DNA of 64,000 nt. Source: an uncultured Marinococcus sp. GTDB lineage: Bacteria > Bacillota > Bacilli > Bacillales > Marinococcaceae. The DNA is taken from contig NZ_CANLSU010000007.1 in the NCBI RefSeq assembly GCF_947493875.1, positions 62,001 through 126,000 on the forward strand. The letters are read 5' to 3'. The stretch's first letter is position 1; each line of letters begins with the position of its first letter. The position numbers were made by a program, and so were the translations under genes. The notes beneath the pieces are model-generated. The model did not search any database. It was not told the DNA's origin and saw nothing but the letters and a program-made list of their open reading frames with translations. Shown here piece by piece: positions 39,576 through 50,329 of the stretch.

Positions 39576-39611
39576 AAAAAAACTCCCATCCGGCAGTCCG
39601 GCGGGAGTTTT
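39576..39611 (-). terminator. Terminator of yerC
   Basis: AAAACTCCC and GGGAGTTTT with an inner CCGG/CCGG pair are followed by a T run on the minus strand after the yerC-like stop. Confidence 0.8.
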
Positions 39612-39633
39612 ATACGCGTCTGTCTGTTACGCT

Positions 39634-39951
39634 CTATTGTGAGTCCTGTTCCTGTTTTTCATTGTGCACGCGGTCGAGAGTCATCTGGTAGCTGTCGTTT
39701 CCATAATTCAGGCACCGTTTCACACGTGATATGGTGGCGGTGCTCGCACCGGTTTCCAATTCAATTTTGTGATACGTATATCCGTGCTGAAGCATTCTTG
39801 CTACTTCAAGCCGCTGGGCAAGTGATTGAATTTCATTAATTGTGCATAGATCGTCAAAAAACTCATAGCACTCATCAATATTTTTTAACGAAAGGATCGC
39901 CTGAAAGAGCTGATCGAGCTCTTTGCCCCTTAATTTGTCAATCTGCAACAC
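39634..39951 (-). CDS. yerC: YerC/YecD-type TrpR-related regulator
   Basis: A 105-residue DNA-binding protein of the TrpR superfamily. The helix-turn-helix is in ELETGASTATISRVKRCLNYG, and SLKNIDECYEFFDDLCTINEI precedes it. It resembles B. subtilis YerC in length and sequence. YerC's regulatory target is not well defined, and no tryptophan gene is nearby. The gene lies between yerA and pcrB, as in B. subtilis. Confidence 0.88.
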   Translation of the reverse strand: MLQIDKLRGKELDQLFQAILSLKNIDECYEFFDDLCTINEIQSLAQRLEVARMLQHGYTYHKIELETGASTATISRVKRCLNYGNDSYQMTLDRVHNEKQEQDSQ

Positions 39952-40008
39952 ACTACACTCCTTTTTGGCTACGTGACAGACGAAGGTATTTATTCATAAA
40001 GCGACGCG

Positions 40009-40035
40009 CAAAACAGTTTCATTCAAGCTGAAACT
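40009..40035 (-). terminator. Weak terminator after yerA
   Basis: AGTTTCA and TGAAACT form a seven-base hairpin followed by GTTTTG on the minus strand, after the yerA-like stop codon. The short T run makes it weak. Confidence 0.45.
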
Positions 40036-40063
40036 AGCTGATATCAGTACCTACTTTTACAGT

Positions 40064-41806
40064 TTAACGCATAATGGCAGGAAAGAGTACCATTTTTTTA
40101 TGAACATCGTATATACCTTTTTGCGTAACCCTGATGTACGGGAGATGAGTCGCTGCAAAAAATAAGAGAGAATAAATCGGATCCTCATGCGGATAGCCCC
40201 TGGTTTTCAGCGCAGTTACCATTTCTTCATGCTCAGAAATAACCTCTTCCATCGGCTTCGAAGACATCAGGCCGAAAATATCCAGGGTAATATGCTCCAC
40301 TACTTCCCCGTCCTCGACCAGAAAAATCCCGCCGTTATTCTTTATCAGTTCATGGGCGGCTTTTTCCATGTCTTCCTTGTGCTTGCCGATCATAATAATA
40401 TCGCCGTTGTTATTAAAGGACGATGCAAACCCGTCCACCTTAGTCGCAAATCCCTTTAAAATCGTATTAACGCGCCAGTTCCCGTAGCGGTCAACAACCA
40501 TGAAAAAGGATTCGTCATGCGTTTTCCAAAGCTCATCATTATTTGCTTCAATGCCAATGTGATAAGGCTTTAAAATCACGGAATTCATTAGTTCAATCCC
40601 CATCGGCATTGAAAAGTGAAAGTCACTGTCCTTTAATTCCCAATCAATTTCAAGCGGCGTGACCCCGTACTTCTCCCATTCAAACGGCTTCTTCGGATAC
40701 AGGTTCGTTTCATCCCTGTACACCCACTGCCCTTTAGCGAGAACGGCTTCAGGCTTAGGCTCGCGCTTGTCCGACAGAATATTCAGGTGAGCCAGCCGTC
40801 CCGGGGCAATCATGCCGATTAAATTGTCGAGACCCAGGTGAACCGCCGCGTTATACGATCCCATTTCATACGCATCGATTTCAGGGACACCCTTGTCCAG
40901 GCAGATTTGAATGGTCCGGTCAATAACACCTTCCTTGTAGAAGGCAGGCGTAGATCCGTCAGTGTTTAGTGTGAAACGGCGAAAATCCGTGATTCCGGCT
41001 TCAAGCAGTCCTTCGATCATATCCGGAAGATCCGGGCGGATCGAAGAGTAGCGAAGCGAGGTAACAAGTCCTGCATCCAGTCGGCGCAGCGCTTCTTCTG
41101 CAGTCATCGCTTCATGCTCGCCGTCCACGCCGAGCAGCGCCATCTGTGTAATCGTGGATACTGATGAGCCCGGCAGGTGCCCTTCAATCGGCTTATTCAG
41201 CTCCTTAGTATACTGCATCCAGTGCAGGATTGTATCGTTACCGGTCATTACTTTAGGCCAGGAGGTCAGTTCTCCGCCCTGAACGACGAGCGGATGCTCC
41301 AGCCAGTCCTTCATGTTCGACGGCGAAAACCACCGGTCTTCCTCTTCCAACTCTGTCTGCGAATCGTACCGGGCCCACCAGAACATGGACGTAGGCAGCT
41401 CTCCAAGGTCTTCAATAGCAGAAAGTGCCTGGTACTTTTCCATATTTAAAAACAAAAACAAATTGTCGTTCACAAGGGTGGTCGTCCCGCGCACGGAGGC
41501 ATATTCTGCCAGGGTCTGCGGGCTGTACAGCTGGAACGGGTGGGCGTGCGGTTCAATATAACCCGGCACCACCCATTTTTCGCTGCAATCGACGATTTCT
41601 GACCCTTCTGTTTTTTCCGGCCATTCAGGTCCGGCGTACATAATGCGGTCGTCATATATCCATATGTGCCCGCTGCTCCAGCTTTTGCGGGCACTATTTA
41701 AGTACGTTGCATCTTTTAAAATAATAGAGGGTGCTGTTTCGCCCCTCATTACGGAAAGATGCTCTCTCAATGTTGATTTGCTCCAATGATACAGCTTATT
41801 TGCCAT
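40064..41806 (-). CDS. yerA: Adenine deaminase-like amidohydrolase YerA
   Basis: A 580-residue metal-dependent amidohydrolase of the Ade family. VVPGYIEPHAHPFQLYSP carries the His-x-His metal ligands, and AHLNILSD is in the second half of the barrel. It is the length and sequence type of B. subtilis YerA, a putative adenine deaminase; the true substrate is not certain in this subgroup. The ATG at 41806 has GGAGAG eight bases upstream. It lies after the purine operon but has its own promoter region, so it may be regulated separately. Confidence 0.85.
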   Translation of the reverse strand: MANKLYHWSKSTLREHLSVMRGETAPSIILKDATYLNSARKSWSSGHIWIYDDRIMYAGPEWPEKTEGSEIVDCSEKWVVPGYIEPHAHPFQLYSPQTLAEYASVRGTTTLVNDNLFLFLNMEKYQALSAIEDLGELPTSMFWWARYDSQTELEEEDRWFSPSNMKDWLEHPLVVQGGELTSWPKVMTGNDTILHWMQYTKELNKPIEGHLPGSSVSTITQMALLGVDGEHEAMTAEEALRRLDAGLVTSLRYSSIRPDLPDMIEGLLEAGITDFRRFTLNTDGSTPAFYKEGVIDRTIQICLDKGVPEIDAYEMGSYNAAVHLGLDNLIGMIAPGRLAHLNILSDKREPKPEAVLAKGQWVYRDETNLYPKKPFEWEKYGVTPLEIDWELKDSDFHFSMPMGIELMNSVILKPYHIGIEANNDELWKTHDESFFMVVDRYGNWRVNTILKGFATKVDGFASSFNNNGDIIMIGKHKEDMEKAAHELIKNNGGIFLVEDGEVVEHITLDIFGLMSSKPMEEVISEHEEMVTALKTRGYPHEDPIYSLLFFAATHLPYIRVTQKGIYDVHKKMVLFPAIMR

Positions 41807-42173
41807 CCAAACATCTCTCCTCCTGCACACAGTTCGTTGCCCGATTTCATTTTCCCTATCATATCACAAATGTAAACGCTTTTTTATATTTTCAGGTGAC
41901 AATTTTGAAACGTTTTTCTTTTTATAACTGTTTTCATAGTTTCACAAAAATAATGAAACAGTTTTAGATAATTGTCAGAATTCACTTAAAATATTAGGGG
42001 ATCTTATTGAAGAACCGATAAAACTGTACTAATATTTTTATCCTGCTTATTGTAACAGAATACTGCACCAGGGAGAAAGAAAATGACAGGAAATATAACA
42101 TAAAATTCACAATCGCTTTGCAAAATTCATAAAAAAACTGCTTCTGCCGTCAGCAGAAACAGTCTCCTTGTCA
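41807..42173. other. Intergenic region between purD and yerA
   Basis: No gene is seen. On the minus strand an extended -10 (TGATATGAT, about 41858-41866) is a likely yerA promoter. TGTAAACGCTTTTT (41871-41884) is a two-mismatch cre candidate just upstream. AACTGTTTTCAT (41926-41937) and ATGAAACAGTT (41953-41963) form an imperfect inverted repeat that could be an operator. The purD terminator occupies the right end. Confidence 0.5.
42131..42163 (-). terminator. Terminator of the purine operon
   Basis: ACTGTTTCTGC and GCAGAAGCAGT pair with one mismatch and run into seven T on the minus strand after purD. Confidence 0.85.
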
Positions 42174-43421
42174 TTATTTCAGCGCCCGAAAACCAATGTC
42201 GGTGCGGTAAAACAAATTACCCGTATCGAGTTCCTTCATTTTTTCGTACACCTGTTTTTTCGCTTCCCCGAGGGTCGCAGCCTTTTCCGACAGCAGCAGC
42301 ACCCGGCCGCCGCTGTTTACATATACACCGTTCTTTTTTTCCACTCCCGCGAAAAAAAGAAGGGGGCTTTTTGGAACCTGCTGAATAGGATGGTTCTTTT
42401 CATAGCTGCCGGGATAGCCTTTAGAGGCGGCTACTACTCCAAGTACAGCTTCTTCTGACCATACGGGCTCCGGTTTTTCCCCATCGAGGAGGGCTATCAG
42501 AAGCTCCGCCAGGTCCGATTCAAGTCGTGGAAGGACGACCTGCGCTTCTGGATCGCCGAACCTTGCATTAAATTCAATCACCTTCGGCCCGGCAGATGTC
42601 ATCATCAATCCGGCATACAGGACACCGGTGAACGGTGAGCCTTCCTGCACCAGGCCGGTGGCTGCCGGCTGAAGCACTTTTTCCACCGCTTCATCGATAT
42701 TTTTTTGAGTAAACTGAGGCACGGGACTATAGGCGCCCATCCCTCCAGTATTAGGCCCTTCGTCGTTATCATAGGCACGTTTATGATCCTGGGCAGCAAC
42801 CATCGGCACGACCGTTTCGCCGTGGACAAAAGCCATTAAAGACAGCTCCTCGCCCTCTAAAAACTCCTCAATGACTACTTCGGCTCCCGCTTCGCCGAAC
42901 TTGTTGTCCTTCAGTACTTCTTGAAGCGCCTGCACCGCTTCTGCTTCGGTCATCGCTACGGTGACCCCCTTGCCGGCAGCCAGACCGTCTGCTTTAATGA
43001 CAATCGGTGCTCCCTGCCTGCGCACATAAGCTTCTGCTTCTTCGTATGCTGAAAACGAAGCATAGGCACCAGTTGGAATATGGTAGCGTTCCATGATTTC
43101 TTTTGCGTACGACTTACTTCCTTCAATCATAGCTGCTTTCTCACCCGGACCAAACACGCGCAATCCTTCATGCTCAAAGCGGTCAGCAAGTCCTGCCAAC
43201 AGCGGGGCTTCCGGTCCGATAACGGTCAGCTTCACTGCCTTTTCTTTTGCGAAGGCCACCAGGCTTTCCTGATCGGTTTCCTCTATGTTTACGCATTCTG
43301 CATAATTCTCCATACCGTCATTGCCCGGAGCTGCGTATACCTGCGTTACGCTCGCACTTTTTGCAAAGGCATAAGCAAGGGCATGCTCGCGACCCCCTGC
43401 TCCTACTACTAAGACATTCAT
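42174..43421 (-). CDS. purD: Phosphoribosylamine-glycine ligase
   Basis: A 415-residue ATP-grasp enzyme that joins glycine to phosphoribosylamine, step 2 of purine synthesis. The start NVLVVGAGGREHALAYA, the ATP-grasp APIVIKADGLAAGKGVTVA and FNARFGDPEAQVVLPRL are typical. The ATG at 43421 has AGGAGG six bases upstream, whereas the longer frame's ATG touches that site. It is the last gene of the operon. An 89-base gap with a terminator-like hairpin separates it from purH. Confidence 0.95.
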   Translation of the reverse strand: MNVLVVGAGGREHALAYAFAKSASVTQVYAAPGNDGMENYAECVNIEETDQESLVAFAKEKAVKLTVIGPEAPLLAGLADRFEHEGLRVFGPGEKAAMIEGSKSYAKEIMERYHIPTGAYASFSAYEEAEAYVRRQGAPIVIKADGLAAGKGVTVAMTEAEAVQALQEVLKDNKFGEAGAEVVIEEFLEGEELSLMAFVHGETVVPMVAAQDHKRAYDNDEGPNTGGMGAYSPVPQFTQKNIDEAVEKVLQPAATGLVQEGSPFTGVLYAGLMMTSAGPKVIEFNARFGDPEAQVVLPRLESDLAELLIALLDGEKPEPVWSEEAVLGVVAASKGYPGSYEKNHPIQQVPKSPLLFFAGVEKKNGVYVNSGGRVLLLSEKAATLGEAKKQVYEKMKELDTGNLFYRTDIGFRALK

Positions 43422-43473
43422 CGCCATCCTCCTGTTCAAAAGCCGTTATAGCTGTGCCTTACCGGTCTCAAAT

Positions 43474-43502
43474 AAAAGCCCGGGGAGTGGAACCCCGGAC
43501 TT
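43474..43502 (-). terminator. Terminator-like hairpin between purH and purD
   Basis: CCGGGG and CCCCGG with flanking AAG/CTT pairs form a strong GC-rich hairpin followed by TTTTATTT on the minus strand. It lies inside the operon, so it may lower purD expression or mark the end of most transcripts. Confidence 0.7.
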
Positions 43503-43510
43503 TTCGGGTC

Positions 43511-45043
43511 TTAATGCCTGAAATGGCGCATGCCGGTAAACACCATAGTGATTCCCAATTCATTGGCGCGGTCGATGGACTCCTGGTCCCGGATTGAGCC
43601 GCCCGGCTGAACAATCGCTGAAATACCGGCTTCTCCGGCTGTTTCCACCGTATCCTGCATCGGGAAGAAGGCATCGGAGCCGAGAGCGCTGTTTGCCGCT
43701 TCCTCTCCGGCCTGGTTAATAGCAATTTCAGCCGAACCGACACGGTTCATCTGGCCGGCACCAATTCCAATCGTCTGAACATTTTTCGTCAATACGATCG
43801 CGTTGGATTTCACGTGCTTAACTACCTTCCAGGCAAGCTTCAAGTCCTCCCATTCCGCTTCTGTCGGCTCCCGTTCGGTTACCACTCGCACGTCCGCATC
43901 CAGAAAGCCTTTGGTATCCTCGTCCTGTACAAGCAGGCCGCCGTGGATGGACGTCAATTGTGAACGCGTCTCAGCAAGTCCTTCGAGCGTGACAGTCAGC
44001 AGACGGATATTTTTCTTCTGCGTCAGCAGATCAAGGGCTTCCTGCGAAAAGCTCGGAGCAATGACAATTTCAAGAAAGATCTCCTTCAGCTTTTCTGCGA
44101 TGGCCTCTGTCACTTCACCGTTAAACGCAACGATTCCCCCAAATATCGAAACCGGGTCTGCGGCATACGTTTTGTCGTAGGCTTCCTCGAGCGTTTCCCC
44201 GATCGCGACTCCGCACGGATTCATGTGCTTAACGGCCACTGAGGCTGGATGCGTAAATTCACGAATCATGCTGAGGGCTGCTTCAGCATCGTTAATATTA
44301 TTATAGGAAAGCTCTTTGCCGTGCAGCTGGAAGGCATTTGCAATCGAGCTGAGCGGCCCGATTGGCTCCCGGTAAAAGGCTGCCTCCTGATGAGGATTTT
44401 CGCCGTAGCGCAGATCCTGCTTTTTCTCATACGTCACGGTGTACATTTCAGGATGCTTTTCGCCGGCTTCCCGGGTTAAATAATCCGCAATTAATGCGTC
44501 ATAGGAAGCAGTGTGCCGGAACACCTTGGCTGCGAGCCTTTTGTTCGTCTCCGCTGATACCGTGCCGCCATCTTTTAATTCTGTAAGCACAAGCTCATAA
44601 TCATCCGGATCCACGACGACCGTAACGTCTTCGAAGTTTTTCGCTGCTGCCCTAAGCATTGTCGGACCGCCGATATCAATATTTTCAATGGCATCCTCAA
44701 ACGACTTGTCCGGGTTTTCGATCGTTTTTTTGAACGGGTACAGATTTACGACTACCAGGTCAATTGGTTCGATCCCGTGCTCGTTCAGCTGGGCTGTATG
44801 GGCATCGTCGCTGCGGCGGGCAAGCAGACCGCTATGTATGTTTGGATGCAGCGTCTTCACCCGGCCGTCAAGTATTTCCGGAAATCCGGTAACGTCTGAA
44901 ATACCCTTGATCTGCACACCGCTTTCCTCGAGTACGCGGCTCGTTCCTCCCGTAGAGATAATTTCAATTCCCTGTTTTTCAAGACTTTTGGCCAGGGGTA
45001 CAATCCCCTCTTTATCTGACACACTAATTAATGCTCGTTTCAT
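43511..45043 (-). CDS. purH: AICAR transformylase/IMP cyclohydrolase
   Basis: A 510-residue bifunctional enzyme for the last two steps of IMP synthesis. The N-terminal MGS-like cyclohydrolase domain has ALISVSDKEGIVPLAKSL and STGGTSRVLEESG. The C-terminal transformylase domain has KHMNPCGVA and ends in the usual DAFFPMQDTVETAGEAGI. The ATG at 45043 overlaps the purN stop by four bases (ATGA), the mark of coupled translation, and gives the usual length. Confidence 0.96.
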   Translation of the reverse strand: MKRALISVSDKEGIVPLAKSLEKQGIEIISTGGTSRVLEESGVQIKGISDVTGFPEILDGRVKTLHPNIHSGLLARRSDDAHTAQLNEHGIEPIDLVVVNLYPFKKTIENPDKSFEDAIENIDIGGPTMLRAAAKNFEDVTVVVDPDDYELVLTELKDGGTVSAETNKRLAAKVFRHTASYDALIADYLTREAGEKHPEMYTVTYEKKQDLRYGENPHQEAAFYREPIGPLSSIANAFQLHGKELSYNNINDAEAALSMIREFTHPASVAVKHMNPCGVAIGETLEEAYDKTYAADPVSIFGGIVAFNGEVTEAIAEKLKEIFLEIVIAPSFSQEALDLLTQKKNIRLLTVTLEGLAETRSQLTSIHGGLLVQDEDTKGFLDADVRVVTEREPTEAEWEDLKLAWKVVKHVKSNAIVLTKNVQTIGIGAGQMNRVGSAEIAINQAGEEAANSALGSDAFFPMQDTVETAGEAGISAIVQPGGSIRDQESIDRANELGITMVFTGMRHFRH

Positions 45044-45648
45044 GAATGGTTGGCTCCCTCCGTATTGGTTTGTGCTGTTTTCAGGGGGCGGGTTATCCAC
45101 TGCTGGACGATGTCCGGATAAAGCCGGTGTTCAACGGCCTGGATACCGGCGGTGAGTGTTCCGAGCGAATCCGTATCCTTTACATACAGCGGCTCCTGCG
45201 CAATAATGCTGCCGGTGTCCATGCCTTCATCGACGTAATGAACCGTGACCCCGGTCACCTTTACTCCTGCATCCCACGCCTGCCTGATGGCATCCTTTCC
45301 AGGAAAAGCCGGAAGCAGTGAAGGATGGACATTAATCATACGTCCGCCGTATTCGCTAAGCAGCGTATCGCCGATTAACCGCATATAGCCGGCAAGCACG
45401 ATCCGTTCCGCCCCTTTAGCATATAATTCCTTCACGATTTCAGTTTCAAACGCCGCCTTGTTTTCGTACTCCTTCGGCGAAAAAGCGAACACCGGAATAC
45501 CCTCTTCTTCGGCAAAGGCAACGACCGGAGCCTGCGGCTTATCACAGACAATCAGCACGAATTCCGCTTCGAGTCTCTCTTCCCGGGCTGCGCGGATCAA
45601 TGAACGGGCGTTCGACCCAGTACCAGAGGCAAATAGGGCGAGCTTCAT
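45040..45648 (-). CDS. purN: Phosphoribosylglycinamide formyltransferase
   Basis: A 202-residue GAR transformylase using 10-formyltetrahydrofolate. FASGTGSNARSLI, the catalytic region LAGYMRLIG and NVHPSLLPAFPG are diagnostic. The ATG at 45648 shares its A with the stop of purM (TGATG); a GTG two codons earlier is the start of the longest frame. It overlaps purH by four bases. Confidence 0.95.
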   Translation of the reverse strand: MKLALFASGTGSNARSLIRAAREERLEAEFVLIVCDKPQAPVVAFAEEEGIPVFAFSPKEYENKAAFETEIVKELYAKGAERIVLAGYMRLIGDTLLSEYGGRMINVHPSLLPAFPGKDAIRQAWDAGVKVTGVTVHYVDEGMDTGSIIAQEPLYVKDTDSLGTLTAGIQAVEHRLYPDIVQQWITRPLKTAQTNTEGANHS

Positions 45649-46685
45649 CAGCACGTCGCCCCCTTCACCTGCACTCCGCCGCCATCAGTTACTTCCCCGA
45701 TGGCCCACGCCTCTTCCCCGGCCTGCTTCAGGGCCTGGAGTACGTTTTCTTTTTCCGCAGCCGGGACCACTGTCATTAAACCAATACCCATGTTAAAGGT
45801 GCCAAACATGTCTTCCGGAGACAAATGACCTTCGTTTTGAATGAAAGGAAAAATTTCCGGCTGCTTCCAGCTGTGGACGTCAAACATCGCACCACAGCCG
45901 TCTGGAAGCATTCTCGGCACATTTTCAAAAAAACCGCCGCCAGTAATATGAGCCATTCCTCTGGATGTGCCCAGCTGCTTAATGGCTTTCGCCGCATTTA
46001 CGTAAATCCTTGTCGGCTCAAGCAGCTCTTCACCGAGCGGACGCTGAAACGGAGGAACCGTGTCATTCACCGTAAACAGGCCATCCTCAAACAATACCTT
46101 ACGCACGAGGGAAAACCCGTTGCTGTGCACGCCTGAGGAAGCTACCCCGATAATCACGTCCCCGGGTTCGGCTTTGGATTCAGCCAAAATATCCGCCTTT
46201 TCTGCCGCACCAACCGCAAACCCGGCCAGGTCGTATTCTTCCTCACTGTACATTCCCGGCATCTCAGCGGTTTCTCCGCCAATGACAGCGCAGCCTGCCT
46301 GCACGCAGCCGTCTGCTACGCCTTTGACGATCTGCTCGATTTTTTCCGGATCTGCTTTTCCCAGGGCGAGATAATCCAGAAAATAGAGGGGATCGGCCCC
46401 CTGGACGGCGATATCATTTACACACATCGCCACCACGTCCTGGCCGATCGTATCGTGCTTATTCATTTGAAAAGCAAGCATTAATTTCGTGCCGACACCG
46501 TCTGTGCCTGATATGAGCACGGGCTCTTTGTAAGGAAGTCCGGAAATATCAAACATACCGCCAAAACCACCGAGAGCCCCCATCACTTCCGGGCGCCCGG
46601 TCCGGGCAATGTGCTTTTTCATCCGCTCTACCGCCTGGTATCCTGCTTCAACGTCTACACCGGCCCGCTTGTAAGCTTCAGACAT
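45648..46685 (-). CDS. purM: Phosphoribosylformylglycinamidine cyclo-ligase
   Basis: A 345-residue AIR synthetase, step 5 of the pathway. [16 protein letters not shown], the ATP-binding region [17 protein letters not shown] and [15 protein letters not shown] are family landmarks. GGAGGG precedes the ATG by nine bases. It lies 18 bases after purF and shares one base with purN, matching the B. subtilis order. Confidence 0.96.
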   Translation of the reverse strand: MSEAYKRAGVDVEAGYQAVERMKKHIARTGRPEVMGALGGFGGMFDISGLPYKEPVLISGTDGVGTKLMLAFQMNKHDTIGQDVVAMCVNDIAVQGADPLYFLDYLALGKADPEKIEQIVKGVADGCVQAGCAVIGGETAEMPGMYSEEEYDLAGFAVGAAEKADILAESKAEPGDVIIGVASSGVHSNGFSLVRKVLFEDGLFTVNDTVPPFQRPLGEELLEPTRIYVNAAKAIKQLGTSRGMAHITGGGFFENVPRMLPDGCGAMFDVHSWKQPEIFPFIQNEGHLSPEDMFGTFNMGIGLMTVVPAAEKENVLQALKQAGEEAWAIGEVTDGGGVQVKGATC

Positions 46686-46703
46686 CCGTAAGGCCCTCCT
46701 TTG

Positions 46704-48125
46704 TTAACCATTCATAATTTTATCGTGCGGATGGAGCGTATCATCGTAAATTTCTGTAGGGTATTTGCCGGTAAAGCACGCGAGACACTGGCCGCAGTTC
46801 GGCTCGCTTTTATCCCGGCCGATGCCGTTCTGCAGGCCTTCAATGCTGATAAACGACAGTGAATCCGCCCCCATCAGATCGCGCATTTCATCGACGGTAT
46901 AATTTGAGGCAATCAATTCTGCCTTCGTTGACGTATCTATTCCGTAGAAGCATGGGTGCGTAATCGGCGGTGACGTAATGCGCACGTGCACTTCTGTTGC
47001 TCCCGCTTCCTTGAGCATGCGGACGATCCGCTTGCTTGTCGTGCCGCGGACAATTGAATCATCCACCATCACGACTCTTTTGCCTTCCACGACCCCGCGA
47101 ACCGCGGACAGCTTCATTTTCACACCCTGCTCCCGGAGCGCCTGTGACGGCTGGATAAAGGTCCGGCCGACATACCGGTTTTTAATCAGTCCGAGTTCAT
47201 ACGGTGTACCCGTAGCTTCGGCATAGCCGATAGCAGCAGAAATGGAAGAGTCCGGCACCCCGGTCACGACATCTGCTTCCACCGGAGCTTCCTTGGCCAT
47301 TTCCTTGCCGAGATTTTTTCTCGCCGTATGCACGTTAATATTGTCCACATTGGAATCCGGGCGGGCAAAATAGACGTATTCCAGACTGCATATTGCCCGG
47401 GATGTGGCAGTTGAAAACAATTCCGAGTGCATGCCCGAGTCATCAATGCTGATAATTTCTCCGGGCTGCATGTCCCGGACGTACTCAGCGCCGATCACAT
47501 CAAACGCACACGTCTCGGAAGCAACCACATACGTGTCCCCGATTTTCCCGATCGCAAGCGGACGCAGACCGTTTGGATCCATAGCGCAAAGCAGCTTGTC
47601 CTCGGTCATTACTGCAAAGGCGTATGCTCCTTCAATATAGGACAGGGCATCCTTCAGCTGGTCTTCAAACCGGGTTTCATCGCTTCTTTTGATTAAATGG
47701 GCGAGCACTTCAGTGTCCGAGGTGGACTGGAAAATGCTTCCCTTTCTTTCGAGCTCCTCTTTTACGTGGTTGGCATTGACAAGATTTCCATTATGCGCAA
47801 CAGCAAGACCAGTTGTCTGCGACTGAAAAAGCAGTGGCTGACAGTTCACCAGACCGCCGCCGCCTGCCGTAGCGTAGCGTACGTGACCGACGGCTGAGTT
47901 TCCCTGCAGCTGTTCGAGGTCTCCTTCTTTAAAGGCTTCCGTAATAAGACCGAGTCCTTTGTGGCTCGACAGTTTATCGCCGTCGCTGACGACGATGCCT
48001 GCCCCCTCCTGCCCGCGGTGCTGCAGGCTGTGCAGCCCGTAATAGGTCAGCTGTGCTGCCTCCTCATGGTTCCAGACAGCAAACACGCCACATTCTTCGT
48101 TTAAGCCTTTGATTTCACCAAGCAT
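46704..48125 (-). CDS. purF: Glutamine PRPP amidotransferase
   Basis: A 473-residue enzyme catalysing the first committed step of purine synthesis, from PRPP to phosphoribosylamine. An 11-residue propeptide precedes Cys12 ([14 protein letters not shown]), which becomes the N-terminal nucleophile. The PRPP-binding loop is [18 protein letters not shown]. Two late Cys-rich stretches ([14 protein letters not shown]) fit the iron-sulfur cluster of Bacillus PurF, whose oxidation inactivates the enzyme. It overlaps purL by 25 bases. Confidence 0.96.
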   Translation of the reverse strand: MLGEIKGLNEECGVFAVWNHEEAAQLTYYGLHSLQHRGQEGAGIVVSDGDKLSSHKGLGLITEAFKEGDLEQLQGNSAVGHVRYATAGGGGLVNCQPLLFQSQTTGLAVAHNGNLVNANHVKEELERKGSIFQSTSDTEVLAHLIKRSDETRFEDQLKDALSYIEGAYAFAVMTEDKLLCAMDPNGLRPLAIGKIGDTYVVASETCAFDVIGAEYVRDMQPGEIISIDDSGMHSELFSTATSRAICSLEYVYFARPDSNVDNINVHTARKNLGKEMAKEAPVEADVVTGVPDSSISAAIGYAEATGTPYELGLIKNRYVGRTFIQPSQALREQGVKMKLSAVRGVVEGKRVVMVDDSIVRGTTSKRIVRMLKEAGATEVHVRITSPPITHPCFYGIDTSTKAELIASNYTVDEMRDLMGADSLSFISIEGLQNGIGRDKSEPNCGQCLACFTGKYPTEIYDDTLHPHDKIMNG

Positions 48126-50329
48126 GGAATAGCTCCTTTCCAGGCGTTCTCCAACTCCTTGGCAGAAGCTTGAAGAATCGTCTCTTCCGATTCTTTGAGT
48201 AAGTGCAATGCTGCCTCTTCTGTCACTCTGCCGGCGTATCTGGCATCTGGTACTGTCTGTTCGAAGGCTTTCCGGTTTTCCGGTGTTACCGAAATCACGT
48301 AGCGCGACTGCGTTTCAGCAAACAATTCATCGACAGTATCTCCGGCGATCACCACTTCCACTCCGAGTCCGGTGCCAAACGTGCTTTCTGCAATTGCCAC
48401 AGCAAGACCGCCTTCGGATACGTCATGCGCCGACTGCACCAGCCCTGCCTGAATCGCCTTCAGCACATCCCGCTGCCTCCGGTACTCAGTGTCAAGATCA
48501 AGCTCCGGCGCCCGTCCGTCAATCGAGCCGGTCTGCATCTCCTGAATCTCGCTGCCGCCAAAGTCTTCGCCCGCTTCACCGATAATATATACAGCGTCCC
48601 CTGCCTGCTTAAACTCCTGAGTTGTAATATGGGCAAGCTCTTTAATCAGCCCGACCATGCCGACGACCGGCGTCGGGTAGATCGCGCCGTTCTGCGTTTC
48701 ATTGTAAAGCGATACATTGCCGCCGATAACCGGTGTTTCAAGGGTTTTGCATGCTTCTGTCATGCCGTCAATCGACTTTTCAAACTGCCAGTAAATTTCC
48801 GGTTTTTCCGGATTGCCATAGTTCAGGCAGTCGGTCAGCCCAAGTGGCAGCCCGCCCGAGCATATAATATTCCGGGACGCTTCTGCGATAACAATTTTTC
48901 CGCCCTGCTCCGGATCAAGCCCGAGATAGCGCGCGTTGCAGTCGGTTGTCATCGCAAGTGCTTTGTCCTTGCCGCGTACCCGGAGCACCGCTGCATCGGA
49001 GCCTGGCATGACGGCTGTATTGGTGCGCACCATGTAATCGTACTGGTCGTACACCCATTCCTTGCTGGCAACCGTCGGCTGCTTTAACAGATCCGTGAGC
49101 GTTTCTTTCGCATCACTCACCTCCGGCCGCCACGCCTTCTGCTCCTGGCGTTTGCGGAACGCTTCCGGCTCCCGGGACTCGGGATAGTAGACCGGTGCGT
49201 CTTCGGCCAGCGCGTCTACAGGCACGTCCGCAACTTTTTCCCCGCTGTGCCAGAGTACAAGACGCTGATCATCGATAACGCGGCCGATTTCCGCCGAGTG
49301 AAGCTCCCAATGGCTGCAGATATCGTGAATCTCTTTTTCTTCGCCCTGTTTGACCACCAGAAGCATCCGCTCCTGGGACTCGGAAAGCATCATTTCATAC
49401 GGGCTCATGTTGAGCTCGCGCTGCGGTACCGTATCAAGGTTCATCTCGATGCCCGATCCCGCCTTGCTGGCCATTTCTGCTGAAGAAGAAGTCAGCCCTG
49501 CAGCTCCCATGTCCTGAATCCCGACGAGCGATTCACATTTCACGAGCTCCAGACATGCTTCGAGCAGCAGCTTTTCCATAAATGGATCACCCACCTGCAC
49601 GGAAGGACGCTTGCTTTCTGATTCGTCGCTGATTTCTTCCGAAGCAAAAGTAGCTCCGTGGATACCGTCTTTACCGGTGCTTGCCCCGACGTAAATAACC
49701 GTATTTCCGGCGCCGCTGGCAATCCCCTTCTGAATATCCTTATGGTCAATCAGCCCAACACACATGGCGTTCACAAGCGGATTGCCCTCATAGCTCGGGT
49801 CAAACTGCACCTCGCCTCCAACCGTCGGCACACCGATGCAGTTACCGTATCCGGCAATGCCTGCCACAACCTCTTCAAATAAATATTTCACCCGTGGCTT
49901 GACCAGCTCCCCGAAACGAAGCGAATTCATAATGGCGACCGGCCGGGCACCCATTGAGAACACGTCCCGGAGAATGCCTCCGACGCCGGTAGCCGCCCCC
50001 TGATAGGGCTCGATCGCTGACGGATGGTTATGGCTTTCCATTTTAAATACAACCGCCTGCTCATCACCAATGTCGATGATGCCGGCGCCTTCGCCAGGTC
50101 CCTGCAGCACACGCTCGCCCTCTGTCGGAAACTTTTTCAGCTGGGCTTTGGAATGCTTATAGCTGCAGTGCTCCGACCACATGACTGAAAACAGGCCGAT
50201 TTCTGTATAATTTGGCAGGCGCCCGAGAATTTTTTTAATCATTTCGAATTCTTCGTCTTTTACGCCCATTTCCTGATAAATTTTTTCCTGTTCAATCTGT
50301 TCTGCAGAAGGCTCAAGTAGTAAGGACAT
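48101..50329 (-). CDS. purL: FGAM synthase large subunit (small-type PurL)
   Basis: A 742-residue synthetase of the short, Gram-positive type. It makes formylglycinamidine ribonucleotide together with PurS and Pur[15 protein letters not shown] near residue 48, [28 protein letters not shown] and the second half repeat of the PurM-like fold are visible. Length equals B. subtilis PurL. It overlaps purQ by 17 bases. Confidence 0.96.
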   Translation of the reverse strand: MSLLLEPSAEQIEQEKIYQEMGVKDEEFEMIKKILGRLPNYTEIGLFSVMWSEHCSYKHSKAQLKKFPTEGERVLQGPGEGAGIIDIGDEQAVVFKMESHNHPSAIEPYQGAATGVGGILRDVFSMGARPVAIMNSLRFGELVKPRVKYLFEEVVAGIAGYGNCIGVPTVGGEVQFDPSYEGNPLVNAMCVGLIDHKDIQKGIASGAGNTVIYVGASTGKDGIHGATFASEEISDESESKRPSVQVGDPFMEKLLLEACLELVKCESLVGIQDMGAAGLTSSSAEMASKAGSGIEMNLDTVPQRELNMSPYEMMLSESQERMLLVVKQGEEKEIHDICSHWELHSAEIGRVIDDQRLVLWHSGEKVADVPVDALAEDAPVYYPESREPEAFRKRQEQKAWRPEVSDAKETLTDLLKQPTVASKEWVYDQYDYMVRTNTAVMPGSDAAVLRVRGKDKALAMTTDCNARYLGLDPEQGGKIVIAEASRNIICSGGLPLGLTDCLNYGNPEKPEIYWQFEKSIDGMTEACKTLETPVIGGNVSLYNETQNGAIYPTPVVGMVGLIKELAHITTQEFKQAGDAVYIIGEAGEDFGGSEIQEMQTGSIDGRAPELDLDTEYRRQRDVLKAIQAGLVQSAHDVSEGGLAVAIAESTFGTGLGVEVVIAGDTVDELFAETQSRYVISVTPENRKAFEQTVPDARYAGRVTEEAALHLLKESEETILQASAKELENAWKGAIPCLVKSKA

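Noticed and set aside
42083-42103. Six-codon frame MTGNIT after a GGGAGA site
   Set aside because: Too short and AT-rich, with no linked regulator or conserved context that can be seen.
48203-49087. 294-codon open frame on the plus strand
   Set aside because: It is antisense to purL, which is certain; no motif is seen.
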